A stretch of DNA of 64,000 nt from Aphanothece sacrum FPU1 (GCF_003864295.1 NZ_BDQK01000017.1:1-64000), one strand, 5' to 3'. Positions 51,716-59,953 are shown, numbered from the stretch's first letter. Notes: a model not told the origin generated them from the letters alone. Program-made: numbers and translations.

Positions 51716-52417
51716 CTACGCACAATAACTCTCAATCACTCGTCCAAAACTCCACAATTTAGCATAATATCCCTGACTTATCTCATCTCCTTCATCCGAC
51801 AAACTATCAATCGCAATTCCATTTCTGCCCATCTGTATTCCCGAACTATGAATATAATATCCTTCCCCTAAATATAAGGCAACATGATCAACTTTTTCAG
51901 TACCAAAAAAGATTAAATCCCCTGGTAAGAGTTCTTCTTTTGTAATTCTTTTAGTGAAATTTTCTTGTTGATAAGAATCTCTTGGCAACCAAATACCAGA
52001 ATTAGCAAATGCTGCTTGTATCAAACCCGAACAATCATAATTTGGCCCCACTGTTCCCCCCCATAAATAATAATTAGGTTGGGTCATAGCTATTTTTGTA
52101 AAATCTATAATTTGACTCAAATAAGGTTCAATTTCTCGACGGGATAAAATAGTCGGTTGATAAGGTTTAGACGCGAGATATAAATCTTCTTTGTTAGTAG
52201 CAGATAACCAAGCAATATATCCATCTTCGCACAAACGCACTCGTATAGCTTCTGTTTTCACGGGAGAGTCTAAAACTTTTAGATGTCTTCCTGGAGATAC
52301 TTGAGTGGCTAAATTATTACAACTAGACCCATCAAATAAATCAAGGGCATAATGACAATAATATTCATCATCAGTGGAGGATAATAAGGGGTCTAAGGAA
52401 GTAGATACAGAAGTCAT
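51716..52417 (-). CDS. NlpC/P60 cysteine endopeptidase with N-terminal SH3b domain
   Basis: 233 aa. An SH3b-like domain (about residues 15-85) precedes the NlpC/P60 domain. The catalytic Cys is in NYDCSGLIQAAFANSGIWLP, the His in KVDHVALYLGEGYYIHSSG, and the third residue is likely the later His. Architecture and length match the cyanobacterial gamma-D-glutamyl-L-diamino-acid endopeptidase characterised structurally from Anabaena/Nostoc, a murein-peptide recycling enzyme. No signal peptide is apparent, consistent with cytoplasmic recycling. Confidence 0.92.
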   Translation of the reverse strand: MTSVSTSLDPLLSSTDDEYYCHYALDLFDGSSCNNLATQVSPGRHLKVLDSPVKTEAIRVRLCEDGYIAWLSATNKEDLYLASKPYQPTILSRREIEPYLSQIIDFTKIAMTQPNYYLWGGTVGPNYDCSGLIQAAFANSGIWLPRDSYQQENFTKRITKEELLPGDLIFFGTEKVDHVALYLGEGYYIHSSGIQMGRNGIAIDSLSDEGDEISQGYYAKLWSFGRVIESYCA

Positions 52418-52620
52418 ATGGTCAGAAAATAATGAATAATGGATAATTTATCAATTGTCAATGCTTGATTAGACATCGGACAATAAAGACAGTCAAGTAA
52501 GGGTCTGATGTTCCAGAAATATTAAGATTTGATCATAATCATCTTATAGGGTGATTGATTTTTTCGTCGAACTCGCTACAATCTTTAAATAAGGGCTGAA
52601 AAATTTAGGAATTATCCGCC

Positions 52621-53109
52621 ATGGATTGTCGTCATATTCAGTTTTCTATGGACAAGTCTAAGGTTGATCTTTGGCAACTTCAAGCATTATTTAATGAAGC
52701 TGCATTTTGGGCTAGAGAACGAACCCTTGAGGATTTAGAGATAGCTATTAATAATAGTAATCCTGTAGTAACAGTGTGGGATGGAACCCGAATGATTGGG
52801 TTTTGTCGTGCCACTTCTGATGGGATTTATCGTGGTACAATTTGGGATGTGGTAATTCATCCTGATTATCAAGGGGCAGGGTTAGGCCGCAAATTAGTAG
52901 AAACAGCTTTAAGTCATCCTTTGATGAGTCGTGTTGAACGGGTTTATCTGATGACAACCCATCAACAACAATTTTACGAACGCATCGGATTTGAGGAAAA
53001 CAAATCAACAACGATGGTGTTACATAATACTTATGAAATGAGTGCTTTATCTGTGTCTAAACACTCTCTGGAATTTCAGACCAAGGAATTAGACACTGTA
53101 AGCGTGTAA
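52621..53109 (+). CDS. GNAT family N-acetyltransferase
   Basis: 162 aa. The acetyl-CoA motif A is clear: IWDVVIHPDYQGAGLGRKLV (Q-x-x-G-x-G) with VYLMTTHQQQFYERIGFEEN as the downstream motif B. The acceptor substrate is unknown. The C-terminal about 25 residues (SVSKHSLEFQTKELDTVSV) overlap the 3' end of the convergent histidine-kinase-like gene by 53 bp. The family core ends before that, so the overlap does not affect the fold. Confidence 0.9.
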   Translation: MDCRHIQFSMDKSKVDLWQLQALFNEAAFWARERTLEDLEIAINNSNPVVTVWDGTRMIGFCRATSDGIYRGTIWDVVIHPDYQGAGLGRKLVETALSHPLMSRVERVYLMTTHQQQFYERIGFEENKSTTMVLHNTYEMSALSVSKHSLEFQTKELDTVSV

Positions 53110-53854
53110 CACATTGGGGGGACAAGTCTATCAGATTTAATTGTCCCCCCATTTTTTTCAATAAAGTTTGACATAAAAGACATTTCATTCCTGGGGAATT
53201 GTCTAGTTTTTGACTCCATTCTTTTAGAGAATTAAGGGTTAATCCAGACATTTCTAAGGGTTCTATTTCTGATTGCCAAAGTTCCATAGAACAGGGAATA
53301 TCAACGGTAATTTTTACTAAATTTTTATCCTTATTAATTGAGGTAAATATTTTAATAGTTCCTCTTTTTATTAGACTAATTCCTGTTTCTACTAAGATAA
53401 TTAATCCTTGTAATAAGCGTTCAGAATCAGCGTGAATATAGCAATCAGGATTAGGAGTTTCAATTATAATTTGTAAATTATAATTAATCGCTTGTAAATG
53501 AGTGAAATTATATAAAGTTTCTAATAAATTAGCAACAGAAATTACTTGATTTTTTAAATCAATTCTACTATAATCAATTTTAGAAATAGTAACAATTTGA
53601 TCAATAGTATTTAATAATTTTTGTGCTGATTTATAGGCTTGCTCAATAAATTCTCGTTCTTCTTCGTGATTTTCACAAAGATCAGATAAAATAAGTTGAT
53701 GTAATCCCATTAAAGTACTGAGAGGTGAACGTAATTCATGGGAAGTTTTGGCTAAAAATCCACTTTTAAACTGACTTAGTTGAACTGCCATTTGATAAGC
53801 TAGTTTTGTTTGTTCTAACTCTTGTTTTAACGCTTCAATTTCATCATTCATCAT
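53057..53854 (-). CDS. Histidine-kinase-like protein with intact H-box but degenerate ATPase domain
   Basis: 265 aa. A coiled-coil start (EIEALKQELEQTKLAYQMAV) leads into a HisKA dimerisation domain with H-box FLAKTSHELRSPLSTLMGLH. The following region has the length of an HATPase domain, but the N-box is replaced by LIILVETGISLIKRG (no Asn) and no DxGxG G1 box appears (VDIPCSMELWQSEIEPLEMS). It may therefore be a phosphotransfer or scaffold protein, not an ATP-using kinase. No sensor or receiver domain is present. The start overlaps the end of tsaC by 11 bp, implying co-translation. Confidence 0.75.
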   Translation of the reverse strand: MMNDEIEALKQELEQTKLAYQMAVQLSQFKSGFLAKTSHELRSPLSTLMGLHQLILSDLCENHEEEREFIEQAYKSAQKLLNTIDQIVTISKIDYSRIDLKNQVISVANLLETLYNFTHLQAINYNLQIIIETPNPDCYIHADSERLLQGLIILVETGISLIKRGTIKIFTSINKDKNLVKITVDIPCSMELWQSEIEPLEMSGLTLNSLKEWSQKLDNSPGMKCLLCQTLLKKMGGQLNLIDLSPQCVTRLQCLIPWSEIPESV

Positions 53855-54443
53855 TAACTATTCTCACACTTCCCTGACGTAAGATTTTCCATCCTTTATC
53901 TTTCCATTTTGCCACAGTTGAGGGCAGTCCACTACCGTATTTTTCCATGTCCTTTAATGAATTTTCCTCTAATGTCCACACATCAGGGAAATTTTTAGCA
54001 ATTTGTCCCATTTTTTCAAGGGGAGGTTGCCCAGATAAATTAGCACTGGTGGTAGCCAAACAACCAGTTTTACTTAAAATAGCTAAAGCGGTTTTATGAT
54101 TAGGAATACGAATACCAATAGTAGTAGAATCAATAGGATTCATAGCTGCTGGAACTAAAGAAGATGCAGGTAAAACTAAGGTTAAAGGTCCGGGCCAATA
54201 ATCTTGGGCAATCTGTTGCCAAATCTTCAATTCTTCTGGAGTTCCTGTCACATATTGCCATACCTCTTGAGAAGATGAACCCATGAGAATTAAGGGTTTG
54301 TCGGGAGGTCGTTTTTTGGTGGCAAATATTAGGGAAGAATTTTCAGGTAGGACTGCTAACGCAGGAACAGTATCTGTAGGAAAACTAACGACTTTTCCCT
54401 TAATTGCACTTTCAATTAATTCAAATTGAGAAATTTTTGGCAT
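53844..54443 (-). CDS. tsaC: Threonylcarbamoyl-AMP synthase (Sua5/YrdC/TsaC)
   Basis: 199 aa with ATG at 54443 (MPKISQFELIESAIKGKVVS). The frame is open to 54566 but the added residues have no family match. YrdC hallmarks are GKVVSFPTDTVPALAVLP, KKRPPDKPLILM, YWPGPLTLVLPAS, IGIRIPNHKTALAIL and LATTSANLSGQPPL. The enzyme makes threonylcarbamoyl-adenylate from Thr, bicarbonate and ATP for t6A37 tRNA modification. It is co-directional with the downstream histidine-kinase-like gene, overlapping by 11 bp. Confidence 0.92.
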   Translation of the reverse strand: MPKISQFELIESAIKGKVVSFPTDTVPALAVLPENSSLIFATKKRPPDKPLILMGSSSQEVWQYVTGTPEELKIWQQIAQDYWPGPLTLVLPASSLVPAAMNPIDSTTIGIRIPNHKTALAILSKTGCLATTSANLSGQPPLEKMGQIAKNFPDVWTLEENSLKDMEKYGSGLPSTVAKWKDKGWKILRQGSVRIVNDE

Positions 54444-54655
54444 TATTGAACCATCTGCATTACCTATTGGTAAATTAAGATTAGCATATCGATTATTTAT
54501 TACTGTACCTAAACTGGAAAAAAATAACAATTCAGCAGACTGGTTTAGAAAAGATGTGGATGTCAAATTAGATTAAATATTAATAAACCATGACCTATGA
54601 AGTTACCCTAAGATGAATAATAGATATTGGGTAATCGAGAACAAATTATTAACCG

Positions 54656-54985
54656 ATGACAACTTACTACTACGTTTTGGCCAGTCAACGCTTTCTCTTA
54701 GAAGAAGAACCCTTTGAAGAAGTGCTTCAAGAAAGACAAAGGGACTATAAAGAGAAAAACAAAGAGATTGATTTTTGGCTGATTAAACAACCTGCCTTTT
54801 TAGAAGCCCCAGAATTCGCAGGAATTAAGGCTGAATGCCCTCAACCTAGCGTGACGGTGATTTCTACTAATCCTCAGTTTATCACCTGGCTCAAGTTACG
54901 CTTAGAATACGTTGCAAAAGGCGAATTTGAAGCCCCATCCCCCACTATTCCCGACCCGTTAGCCTCTCTCGAACCAGTATCGTAA
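54656..54985 (+). CDS. ycf54: Ycf54 (Mg-protoporphyrin IX monomethylester cyclase subunit)
   Basis: 109 aa. TYYYVLASQRFLLEEEPFEE, VLQERQRDYKEKNKEIDFWL, IKQPAFLEAPEF and FITWLKLRLEYVAKGEFEAP are characteristic of Ycf54. The protein binds the AcsF cyclase and is needed for normal chlorophyll E-ring formation. It is monocistronic here. A palindrome at 55001-55022 downstream could terminate the transcript. Confidence 0.95.
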   Translation: MTTYYYVLASQRFLLEEEPFEEVLQERQRDYKEKNKEIDFWLIKQPAFLEAPEFAGIKAECPQPSVTVISTNPQFITWLKLRLEYVAKGEFEAPSPTIPDPLASLEPVS

Positions 54986-55000
54986 ACTTTTTACGTAAAT

Positions 55001-55022
55001 GGGGTCAACAGCCGTTGACCCC
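55001..55022. repeat. Palindrome GGGGTCAAC-AGCC-GTTGACCCC (family C, short form); likely ycf54 terminator
   Basis: A perfect 9-bp stem with a 4-nt loop, followed by TACA, lies 15 bp after the ycf54 stop and between convergent genes. The outer GGGG/CCCCTAC and central GCC recall the palindrome at 44744-44763, but the stem sequence differs on both arms. Confidence 0.75.
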
Positions 55023-55064
55023 TACAATGGTCTTTTGCCGGACATAGTATGAATTATTAAGCCC

Positions 55065-56198
55065 CTACTGACTTTTAACTTCTGAAACAGGTGTTAAAGT
55101 TACCTGTTTGACTTCCCCTTGACTGCCTAATAATTGGGCTGGTTGGTTATTGACCGATAGGTTAACAGCCCCCGCATTACCCGCCCTAATTAACAGGGTT
55201 TCTTGGGCTTGCCAACGCTGTTGTGCGCCTTTTTCCAGAATACCCTCATATTCAGTTTTCCCGTCTACTTTCACTTGAACCCAAGAGTCATCATCGAGTT
55301 TGATGGAGGCCGTCACAGGAGTATTCCCATTCGTGTTAGGAGAGGGAGAGACATTAGGGTTCGCTGCGATCGCACTTTCTGTCGAGGGAGATGGTGCAGT
55401 TTGAGGACTTTGTGATACAGAAGAAGGGGTAAGAGAAACATCAGTTTGCGGACTTTGTGATACAGGAGAAGGGGTAAGAGAAACATCAGTTTGCGGACTT
55501 TGTGATACGGGAACCTTTTCTAAAATAGAAGAAGATTTTTCCGCAGAAATCAACTGATTTGAAGTAGGAGAAGGGGCCGCCGTCACCTCATTATTAGGAA
55601 CAGTTGGAGGTTCAACAGGTTGCGTCTTGGTGGGGTTAACCACTTGAGTTGACTGGTTAAGGGCGGTGTTTTGTTGGACAGGGGGACGAGAGAACAGATA
55701 AAATAATCCAGCGATCGCGCCTCCTAATAAGAGAAAATATAACCAGTAAATTTTAAAGGCCTTTCCCCTAAAAACTTCCCTTATTCCCGACGTTTCAGGG
55801 GAAGGAGAAGGCATTGTCTCAACAGAAACAGAAGGTTTGGTTAAGGTTTGAATAGCGTGGGGAGGTGGTTCTTCTCCAGAGGGTTCCATAGGGGGACAAC
55901 TGACAAACTCAGGAGAAATATTTAAAATTTGGGTTGACTCAGATTTAGATATTTGTTGCGCTAAACTATGACCATCGAGTTCTAAAGCTTCCCCATAACG
56001 TCGAATAAAGCCTTGTACATAGATTAATTCCGGTAACAGGTCTATTTGTCCGCTTTCTAGGGCTTTTAACATAGGCAACCGCACAAAGGTCATAGAGGCG
56101 ATTTTTTCCAGGGATAAATCATGTTTTAACCGTTGTTGCTGTAGATAATTCCCGATTTCTTTGATTTGTTCGGTTTGGTTAGAATTATACTTGCTCAT
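55065..56198 (-). CDS. RodZ-like protein: helix-turn-helix, membrane span, Pro/Ser-rich linker, DUF4115
   Basis: 377 aa. The N-terminal HTH_25 domain (IGNYLQQQRLKHDLSLEKIA, YVQGFIRRYGEALELDG) is followed by a linker, one membrane span near residue 160 (IYWLYFLLLGGAIAGLFYLF), a long periplasmic Pro/Ser/Thr/Gln-rich stretch and the C-terminal DUF4115 domain (DDDSWVQVKVDGKTEYEGIL, GNAGAVNLSVNNQPAQLLGS). This is the architecture of RodZ, which links MreB to the elongasome. The linker contains three 15-residue units (PVSQSPQTDVSLTPS) encoded by a 45-bp tandem repeat at 55405-55508. Confidence 0.85.
   Translation of the reverse strand: MSKYNSNQTEQIKEIGNYLQQQRLKHDLSLEKIASMTFVRLPMLKALESGQIDLLPELIYVQGFIRRYGEALELDGHSLAQQISKSESTQILNISPEFVSCPPMEPSGEEPPPHAIQTLTKPSVSVETMPSPSPETSGIREVFRGKAFKIYWLYFLLLGGAIAGLFYLFSRPPVQQNTALNQSTQVVNPTKTQPVEPPTVPNNEVTAAPSPTSNQLISAEKSSSILEKVPVSQSPQTDVSLTPSPVSQSPQTDVSLTPSSVSQSPQTAPSPSTESAIAANPNVSPSPNTNGNTPVTASIKLDDDSWVQVKVDGKTEYEGILEKGAQQRWQAQETLLIRAGNAGAVNLSVNNQPAQLLGSQGEVKQVTLTPVSEVKSQ
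55405..55508 (-). repeat. 45-bp in-frame tandem repeat in the RodZ-like linker
   Basis: Units beginning GGACTTTGTGATAC lie at 55405, 55450 and 55495, an exact 45-bp period with only a few mismatches. They encode the SVSQSPQTDVSLTP-type linker units, so unit gain or loss would keep the frame. Confidence 0.85.
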
Positions 56199-56235
56199 TG
56201 ATTTGTTCTTATGAATTATGATTTTATAAAGATGA

Positions 56236-56614
56236 TTATTGAACGTTTAGGTTAGTCACGGTTCCTTGACGAATATTGACAGTACATTTCTAAAGTACTT
56301 GACGCTGTCTAGACCCTTCAACTAACACTCCGTTTCCTCTTACTCCTTGTTGATTGTCAGAGATAAAAAAAGTTTCAGCCCCCCCAGTAAATTCTATTTT
56401 GCGACCTGTCCCTAAGTTAATACCAATGATGCCACCAAGATCAATTTGATTGCTAGAAATTTGTTTTGTGATGCTATCTTGACATAAACGAACTGTCTGT
56501 TGATCATTTAGAAACCTTATCAAAGTTATACTCAGCTTGAGTCACTAATCCTTGACTAGGATTGATAGTACATTGATAGGTTACAGGTTGCTCATTGTTC
56601 CTTCCTCCTAAACC
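56236..56614 (-). pseudogene. Disrupted gene for an exported-type beta-rich protein (one frameshift, one internal stop)
   Basis: Reading on the minus strand: NEQPVTYQCTINPSQGLVTQ, AEYNFDKV, then a frame change near 56520 into RFLNDQQTVRLCQDSITKQI, IDLGGIIGINLGTGRKIEF, GNGVLVEGSRQRQVL, then an in-frame TAG at about 56289, then KCTVNIRQGTVTNLNVQ and TAA at 56236. The C-x-x-x-QG-x-VT motif occurs at both ends, suggesting an internal repeat. An upstream stop removes the 5' end. The family is not recognised. Related reading frames across two lesions make decay the best explanation. Confidence 0.65.
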
Positions 56615-56650
56615 TTAAAAGCCTCTCGCTGTGAGTTAGCCACGTCTACG

Positions 56651-56690
56651 CCACCTGCTCTAGTTGGGGAGACCCCAAGTAGAGCAGTGG
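56651..56690. repeat. Strong 40-nt hairpin at the edge of an IS605-type remnant
   Basis: CTGCTCTAGTTGGGG and CCCCAAGTAGAGCAG (56655-56687) pair except for the opposed G positions, around the loop AGA; the flanks CCA/TGG extend the stem. IS200/IS605 transposases recognise subterminal hairpins, so this could be the left-end structure of the element whose TnpB tail follows. This is an inference from position. Confidence 0.5.
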
Positions 56691-56703
56691 CTCCTTTTAA
56701 GGC

Positions 56704-56997
56704 GTGGCAGTGGAGCGAAACGGGGTTTTAACCGGTGTGTATCCTTCGATATGCTACAATAAAAGCGTGAGTAAGAACAAGGTTTGTCATGATGATATTT
56801 TGCTAGATGTCGAGGAGCAACTGGCGAACCCGAAGGGGGAGAAAAAACCATTATTTAAAGGGAAAAGAGTAGCTAGAGGCTTGTATAAAACGGGAGAAAA
56901 TCAGCTATTAAATGCGGATGTTAATGGTGCATTTAATATTAGACGAAAGAAGTTGAATTCTCTGGCATCGTTTCAGGATCAAAGGATTTTTTCTTAA
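56704..56997 (+). pseudogene. IS200/IS605-family TnpB (OrfB) C-terminal remnant
   Basis: The frame encodes 97 residues. The last part, RVARGLYKTGENQLLNADVN followed by GAFNIRRK, matches the conserved TnpB ending (K.RGL...G...NADVNGA.NI.RK) that includes the third RuvC-like Asp. The first about 50 residues are unrelated to TnpB, so about 350 residues of the guide-dependent nuclease are missing and the remnant should be inactive. It is surrounded by other gene fragments. Confidence 0.75.
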
Positions 56998-57078
56998 TTG
57001 GGGAGATAATCCCTAAATGTAAATATTTAAAATATTCATAACTTCGTACTTCATTTTACTTTAATTTTCGGAGAGTGA

Positions 57079-57237
57079 CAGAAGAGGGTTAGTTACGCTG
57101 ACTTCAGAGACACTCACCTCAGTAATATTCAATGGGACGAATACACCAAATGGGAAGGAGTAAAAGGGTTAGAAACCGTCACAGGTATATCTGATAAATT
57201 ACGGGAATATTTACAGTCAAAGGGTTTAATTTCGTAG
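57079..57237 (+). pseudogene. 3' fragment of a pentapeptide-repeat gene
   Basis: The open frame gives SYADFRDTHLSNIQWDEYTK, WEGVKGLETVTGISDKLREYL and a TAG stop at 57235-57237. YADFRDTHLSNI is the A(D/N)F/L-type pentapeptide repeat ending and the W..V.GLE tail is typical of cyanobacterial pentapeptide proteins. A stop at 57076-57078 truncates the upstream part. Confidence 0.7.
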
Positions 57238-57292
57238 GAGCATGGCATTATTATTTGTCGGAATAAACCTTAAATTTCATGTTGCCATGCTC
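57235..57292. repeat. GTAGGAGCATGGCA-type palindrome (family C-like)
   Basis: GAGCATGGCA (57238-57247) pairs with TGCCATGCTC (57283-57292) around a 35-bp loop. The outer TAGGAG recalls the TAGGGG ends of family C, and the degenerate copy at 5389 has the related GGGGCATAGCA. It follows the pentapeptide fragment stop immediately. Confidence 0.55.
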
Positions 57293-57328
57293 TTCACCCA
57301 TTGTTAATAATAAAATTTGGGCATGGCA

Positions 57329-57376
57329 ATTTATAATTTATATCAAAAAGTTGATTTTATTTTAAGAGAAGATTAA
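57329..57376 (+). pseudogene. Uma2-type endonuclease C-terminal tail, fragment 1
   Basis: Fifteen codons, IYNLYQKVDFILRED then TAA at 57374-57376. They match the D.Y.KVDF terminus of Uma2-family (PD-(D/E)XK) proteins, which are multicopy in cyanobacteria. The identification relies on similarity to fragment 2 about 200 bp downstream, which ends DIYQRVDFALSEE. Confidence 0.45.
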
Positions 57377-57438
57377 AATACAGTAAGATAAACATCATAC
57401 CTGTCCTTTTTTCCAATATCAATATTCATATTGGATAA

Positions 57439-57579
57439 CAATTGAAACAAAATAATGGGGAATGGCTTTTTAAAACCTATGAAGCACAAGATAATAGTTT
57501 AAACCTATATTCGGTTGATTTACAAATTTCACTGGTGGATATTTATCAAAGAGTCGATTTTGCCTTAAGTGAAGAATAA
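57439..57579 (+). pseudogene. Uma2-type endonuclease C-terminal tail, fragment 2
   Basis: The frame reads QLKQNNGEWLFKTYEAQDNS, LNLYSVDLQISLVDIYQRVD, FALSEE and TAA at 57577-57579. GEWLF..Y...D....L.S.....IsL.DIY..VDF is the usual C-terminus of cyanobacterial Uma2 proteins. The catalytic PD-(D/E)XK core is absent and a stop at 57436-57438 blocks upstream reading. Confidence 0.65.
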
Positions 57580-57631
57580 TGAGATATAATATAGAAAATA
57601 GACAATAATTTTATCCGGTAAGTAACCATCA

Positions 57632-59311
57632 ATGACTGTCAAACCTTTTGATTTTAGCCACTACTACACCTATAGAGAGTTATTAGAATATTTGCATCAA
57701 ATGACCGATGTTTATCCCCAACTTATACAACTAAAAATTATTGGACAAAGTTATGCGGGAAAAGATATTCCTATAGCTATTCTAACGAATCAAAACACCG
57801 GAAAGTATTTAGAAAAGCCTGGATATTGGATAGATGCTAATACCCATGCAGGAGAAGTTACAGGTTCTGCCGTTGCTTGTTATATTTTATATTATTTATT
57901 AACCCAATATCAACAAGATTCTATGGCGACCCGTTTACTGGATCATCACACTATTTATATATTACCAAGAATTGCCATTGATGGGGCCGAAAAATATCTG
58001 ACTACTCCCTATCGTTTACGTTCTAGTATTCGTCCTTATCCCTATCCCGATGAACAAGATGGACTCCATCAAGAAGATATCAATGGGGACGGTTTAATAT
58101 TACAAATGCGGATAAAAGATGACTGTGGAGGATGGAAAATTTCTGAACAAGAACCCCGTTTAATGGTTAAACGAGAACCCGAAGAATTTGAGGGAACCTA
58201 TTATACTATTTTACCTGAAGGTTCTATCCTTAATTATGATGGCTATGAAGTTAAATTAGCTACTACTTTTGAAGGAATGGACTTTAATAGAAATTATCCC
58301 TATCTTTGGTCACCAGAAGGACAACAACAAGGGGCAGGAGATTTTCCCTTTTCTGAACCAGAAACCCGTGCAGAAGCAGAATTTTGGCAAGAAAATCGGA
58401 ATATTAATGGGTTTATTAGTTATCATACTTATTCTGCGGTAATTTTGCGTCCTTATAGCACTCATGCTGATGAACATTTTCCCGTTTCAGACTTAGATAT
58501 TTATAAATTACTAGGAGAAAAGGGTACAGCAATAACTGGATATGAATGTATCTCTGTTTATCATGATTTTCGTTACCATCCTAAAGATGTTACCTATGGG
58601 GTAATGGATGATTATGCTTATGATCATTTTGGTTGGTTTGGGTTTACCATTGAGTTATGGGATGCCCCAACACAAGCAGGTGTTAAGAAAGAAAATTATA
58701 TCGACTGGGGTGGTAAACATCCCATAGAAGATGACTTAAAATTGTTTAAGTGGAATGATGAAAATGAGATAAAAGGTTTTATTGACTGGCAACCTTTTAA
58801 TCATCCCCAGTTAGGAGAAGTAGAAATAGGTGGCTGGAATTTTAAAGAAATGTGGCAAAATGCCCCAGAAAAATATTTACCTGAAATCTGTGAAAGGCAA
58901 TGTAAATTTGCCTTAACTCATGCGTTAATGTCTCCTTTATTAGCCATATCTAAGGCTACAATTACTCATCAAGGTGCAGATATTTATCACGTCGTTTTTG
59001 AGTTAGAAAATAGAGGATTTTTACCAACTTATACAAGCCAAAAAACCTTAGAACGTAAGGCAGTTCGTCTTATAGAAGTTATTCTCAGTTTACCTGAAAA
59101 AGTGAGTTTAATTAGTGGAAAATTAGAACAAGAAATAGACCATTTAGAAGGCCGTTCTAATAAAGCTTATAATACTTTTGCTAAAGGAACTGATTACCGT
59201 CGTCATCTAGAATGGGTAATCAAAGGGCCTGTTGATAGTATAATCGAGATTACTGCTTGTTCAGAAAGAGCAGGAACGGTCAGATGTTCTTTAAATATTA
59301 AAATGATTTGA
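57632..59311 (+). CDS. M14 family zinc carboxypeptidase
   Basis: 559 aa. Zinc ligands are in WIDANTHAGEVTGSA (H-x-x-E) and FISYHTYSAVILRPYS (His). The catalytic Glu is in FGFTIELWDAP and substrate-binding Arg in FEGMDFNRNYPY. There is no obvious signal peptide, so the location is uncertain. A C-terminal beta-sandwich of about 120 residues (HVVFELENRGFLPTYTSQKT) may bind substrate or partners. The family removes C-terminal residues or cleaves murein-type peptides; specificity cannot be read here. It is the first intact gene after a graveyard of fragments, and it is followed 75 bp later by the E-set/GMC/cupin locus. Confidence 0.9.
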   Translation: MTVKPFDFSHYYTYRELLEYLHQMTDVYPQLIQLKIIGQSYAGKDIPIAILTNQNTGKYLEKPGYWIDANTHAGEVTGSAVACYILYYLLTQYQQDSMATRLLDHHTIYILPRIAIDGAEKYLTTPYRLRSSIRPYPYPDEQDGLHQEDINGDGLILQMRIKDDCGGWKISEQEPRLMVKREPEEFEGTYYTILPEGSILNYDGYEVKLATTFEGMDFNRNYPYLWSPEGQQQGAGDFPFSEPETRAEAEFWQENRNINGFISYHTYSAVILRPYSTHADEHFPVSDLDIYKLLGEKGTAITGYECISVYHDFRYHPKDVTYGVMDDYAYDHFGWFGFTIELWDAPTQAGVKKENYIDWGGKHPIEDDLKLFKWNDENEIKGFIDWQPFNHPQLGEVEIGGWNFKEMWQNAPEKYLPEICERQCKFALTHALMSPLLAISKATITHQGADIYHVVFELENRGFLPTYTSQKTLERKAVRLIEVILSLPEKVSLISGKLEQEIDHLEGRSNKAYNTFAKGTDYRRHLEWVIKGPVDSIIEITACSERAGTVRCSLNIKMI

Positions 59312-59386
59312 ATGTAAATAAATAATACAACACCGAAGACGAGTTCAGTAGGAGAAGTTTATGATAGTCACATCTGTTCTTAAACA

Positions 59387-59953
59387 ATGTTGCTCAAAGG
59401 TATGTCAGCACAAGTTGTAGAAAAAGAAGCCCTGTATATTTTGAATCACTGTACCAAATATCTGGCCAGAGATAATACAGATGGTCGCCATAACTACTTT
59501 ACTCGTTTCAACCCCAATGATCCCAGAAGTAATATTAGTGAAGTATGGCGATTTCCTATCATTGATAGTTATCGAGATAAAGATAATCCAGAAACTAGCT
59601 ATAATTTTAACGAAGTTACCTTTGTCTATGCAGCATTAGGCAATAATCAACCCCAATCTGTATCAGTTATTGGAACTTTTGCTAATCTGTATGAACCCAT
59701 TCCCTTACTACCCATTTCCTTTTTAGAAGAAGCAACAGGTTATTATGCTGTTACCGTTGTGGTTCCCAAAGGGGAAAAACATATCTATAAATTCCTAGTG
59801 GATGGTATCGTCCAATTAGATCCGATTAATCCCCAACACGTAATTTTAGATAATGGAGAAACTTGGTCAAGATTTTTTACTCAATTGTGTACGGAAATTT
59901 TGGTTTTAGAACATTGGGAAGTGCAAATTTTAGAACGATTAACCGATCAATGA
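59387..59953 (+). CDS. E-set (CBM48/AMPK-like) domain protein adjoining truncated GMC gene
   Basis: 188 aa with ATG at 59387 (MLLKGMSAQVVEKEALYILN). Residues 1-65 are not recognised (YFTRFNPNDPRSNISEVWRF). Residues about 75-165 have the E-set pattern (NEVTFVYAALGNNQPQSVSV, IGTFANLYEPIPLLP, KGEKHIYKFLVDGIVQLDPI) seen in glycogen-binding or chaperone-like modules. The frame ends at TGA 59951-59953, exactly where the GMC oxidoreductase remnant begins in another frame. The natural C-terminus may therefore have been changed by a deletion that fused the two. The role is unknown; context suggests a partner of the oxidoreductase/cupins. Confidence 0.6.
   Translation: MLLKGMSAQVVEKEALYILNHCTKYLARDNTDGRHNYFTRFNPNDPRSNISEVWRFPIIDSYRDKDNPETSYNFNEVTFVYAALGNNQPQSVSVIGTFANLYEPIPLLPISFLEEATGYYAVTVVVPKGEKHIYKFLVDGIVQLDPINPQHVILDNGETWSRFFTQLCTEILVLEHWEVQILERLTDQ

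Noticed and set aside
56704-56997. Functional TnpB nuclease
   Set aside because: Only the last about 45 residues match TnpB; most RuvC residues and the zinc finger are missing.
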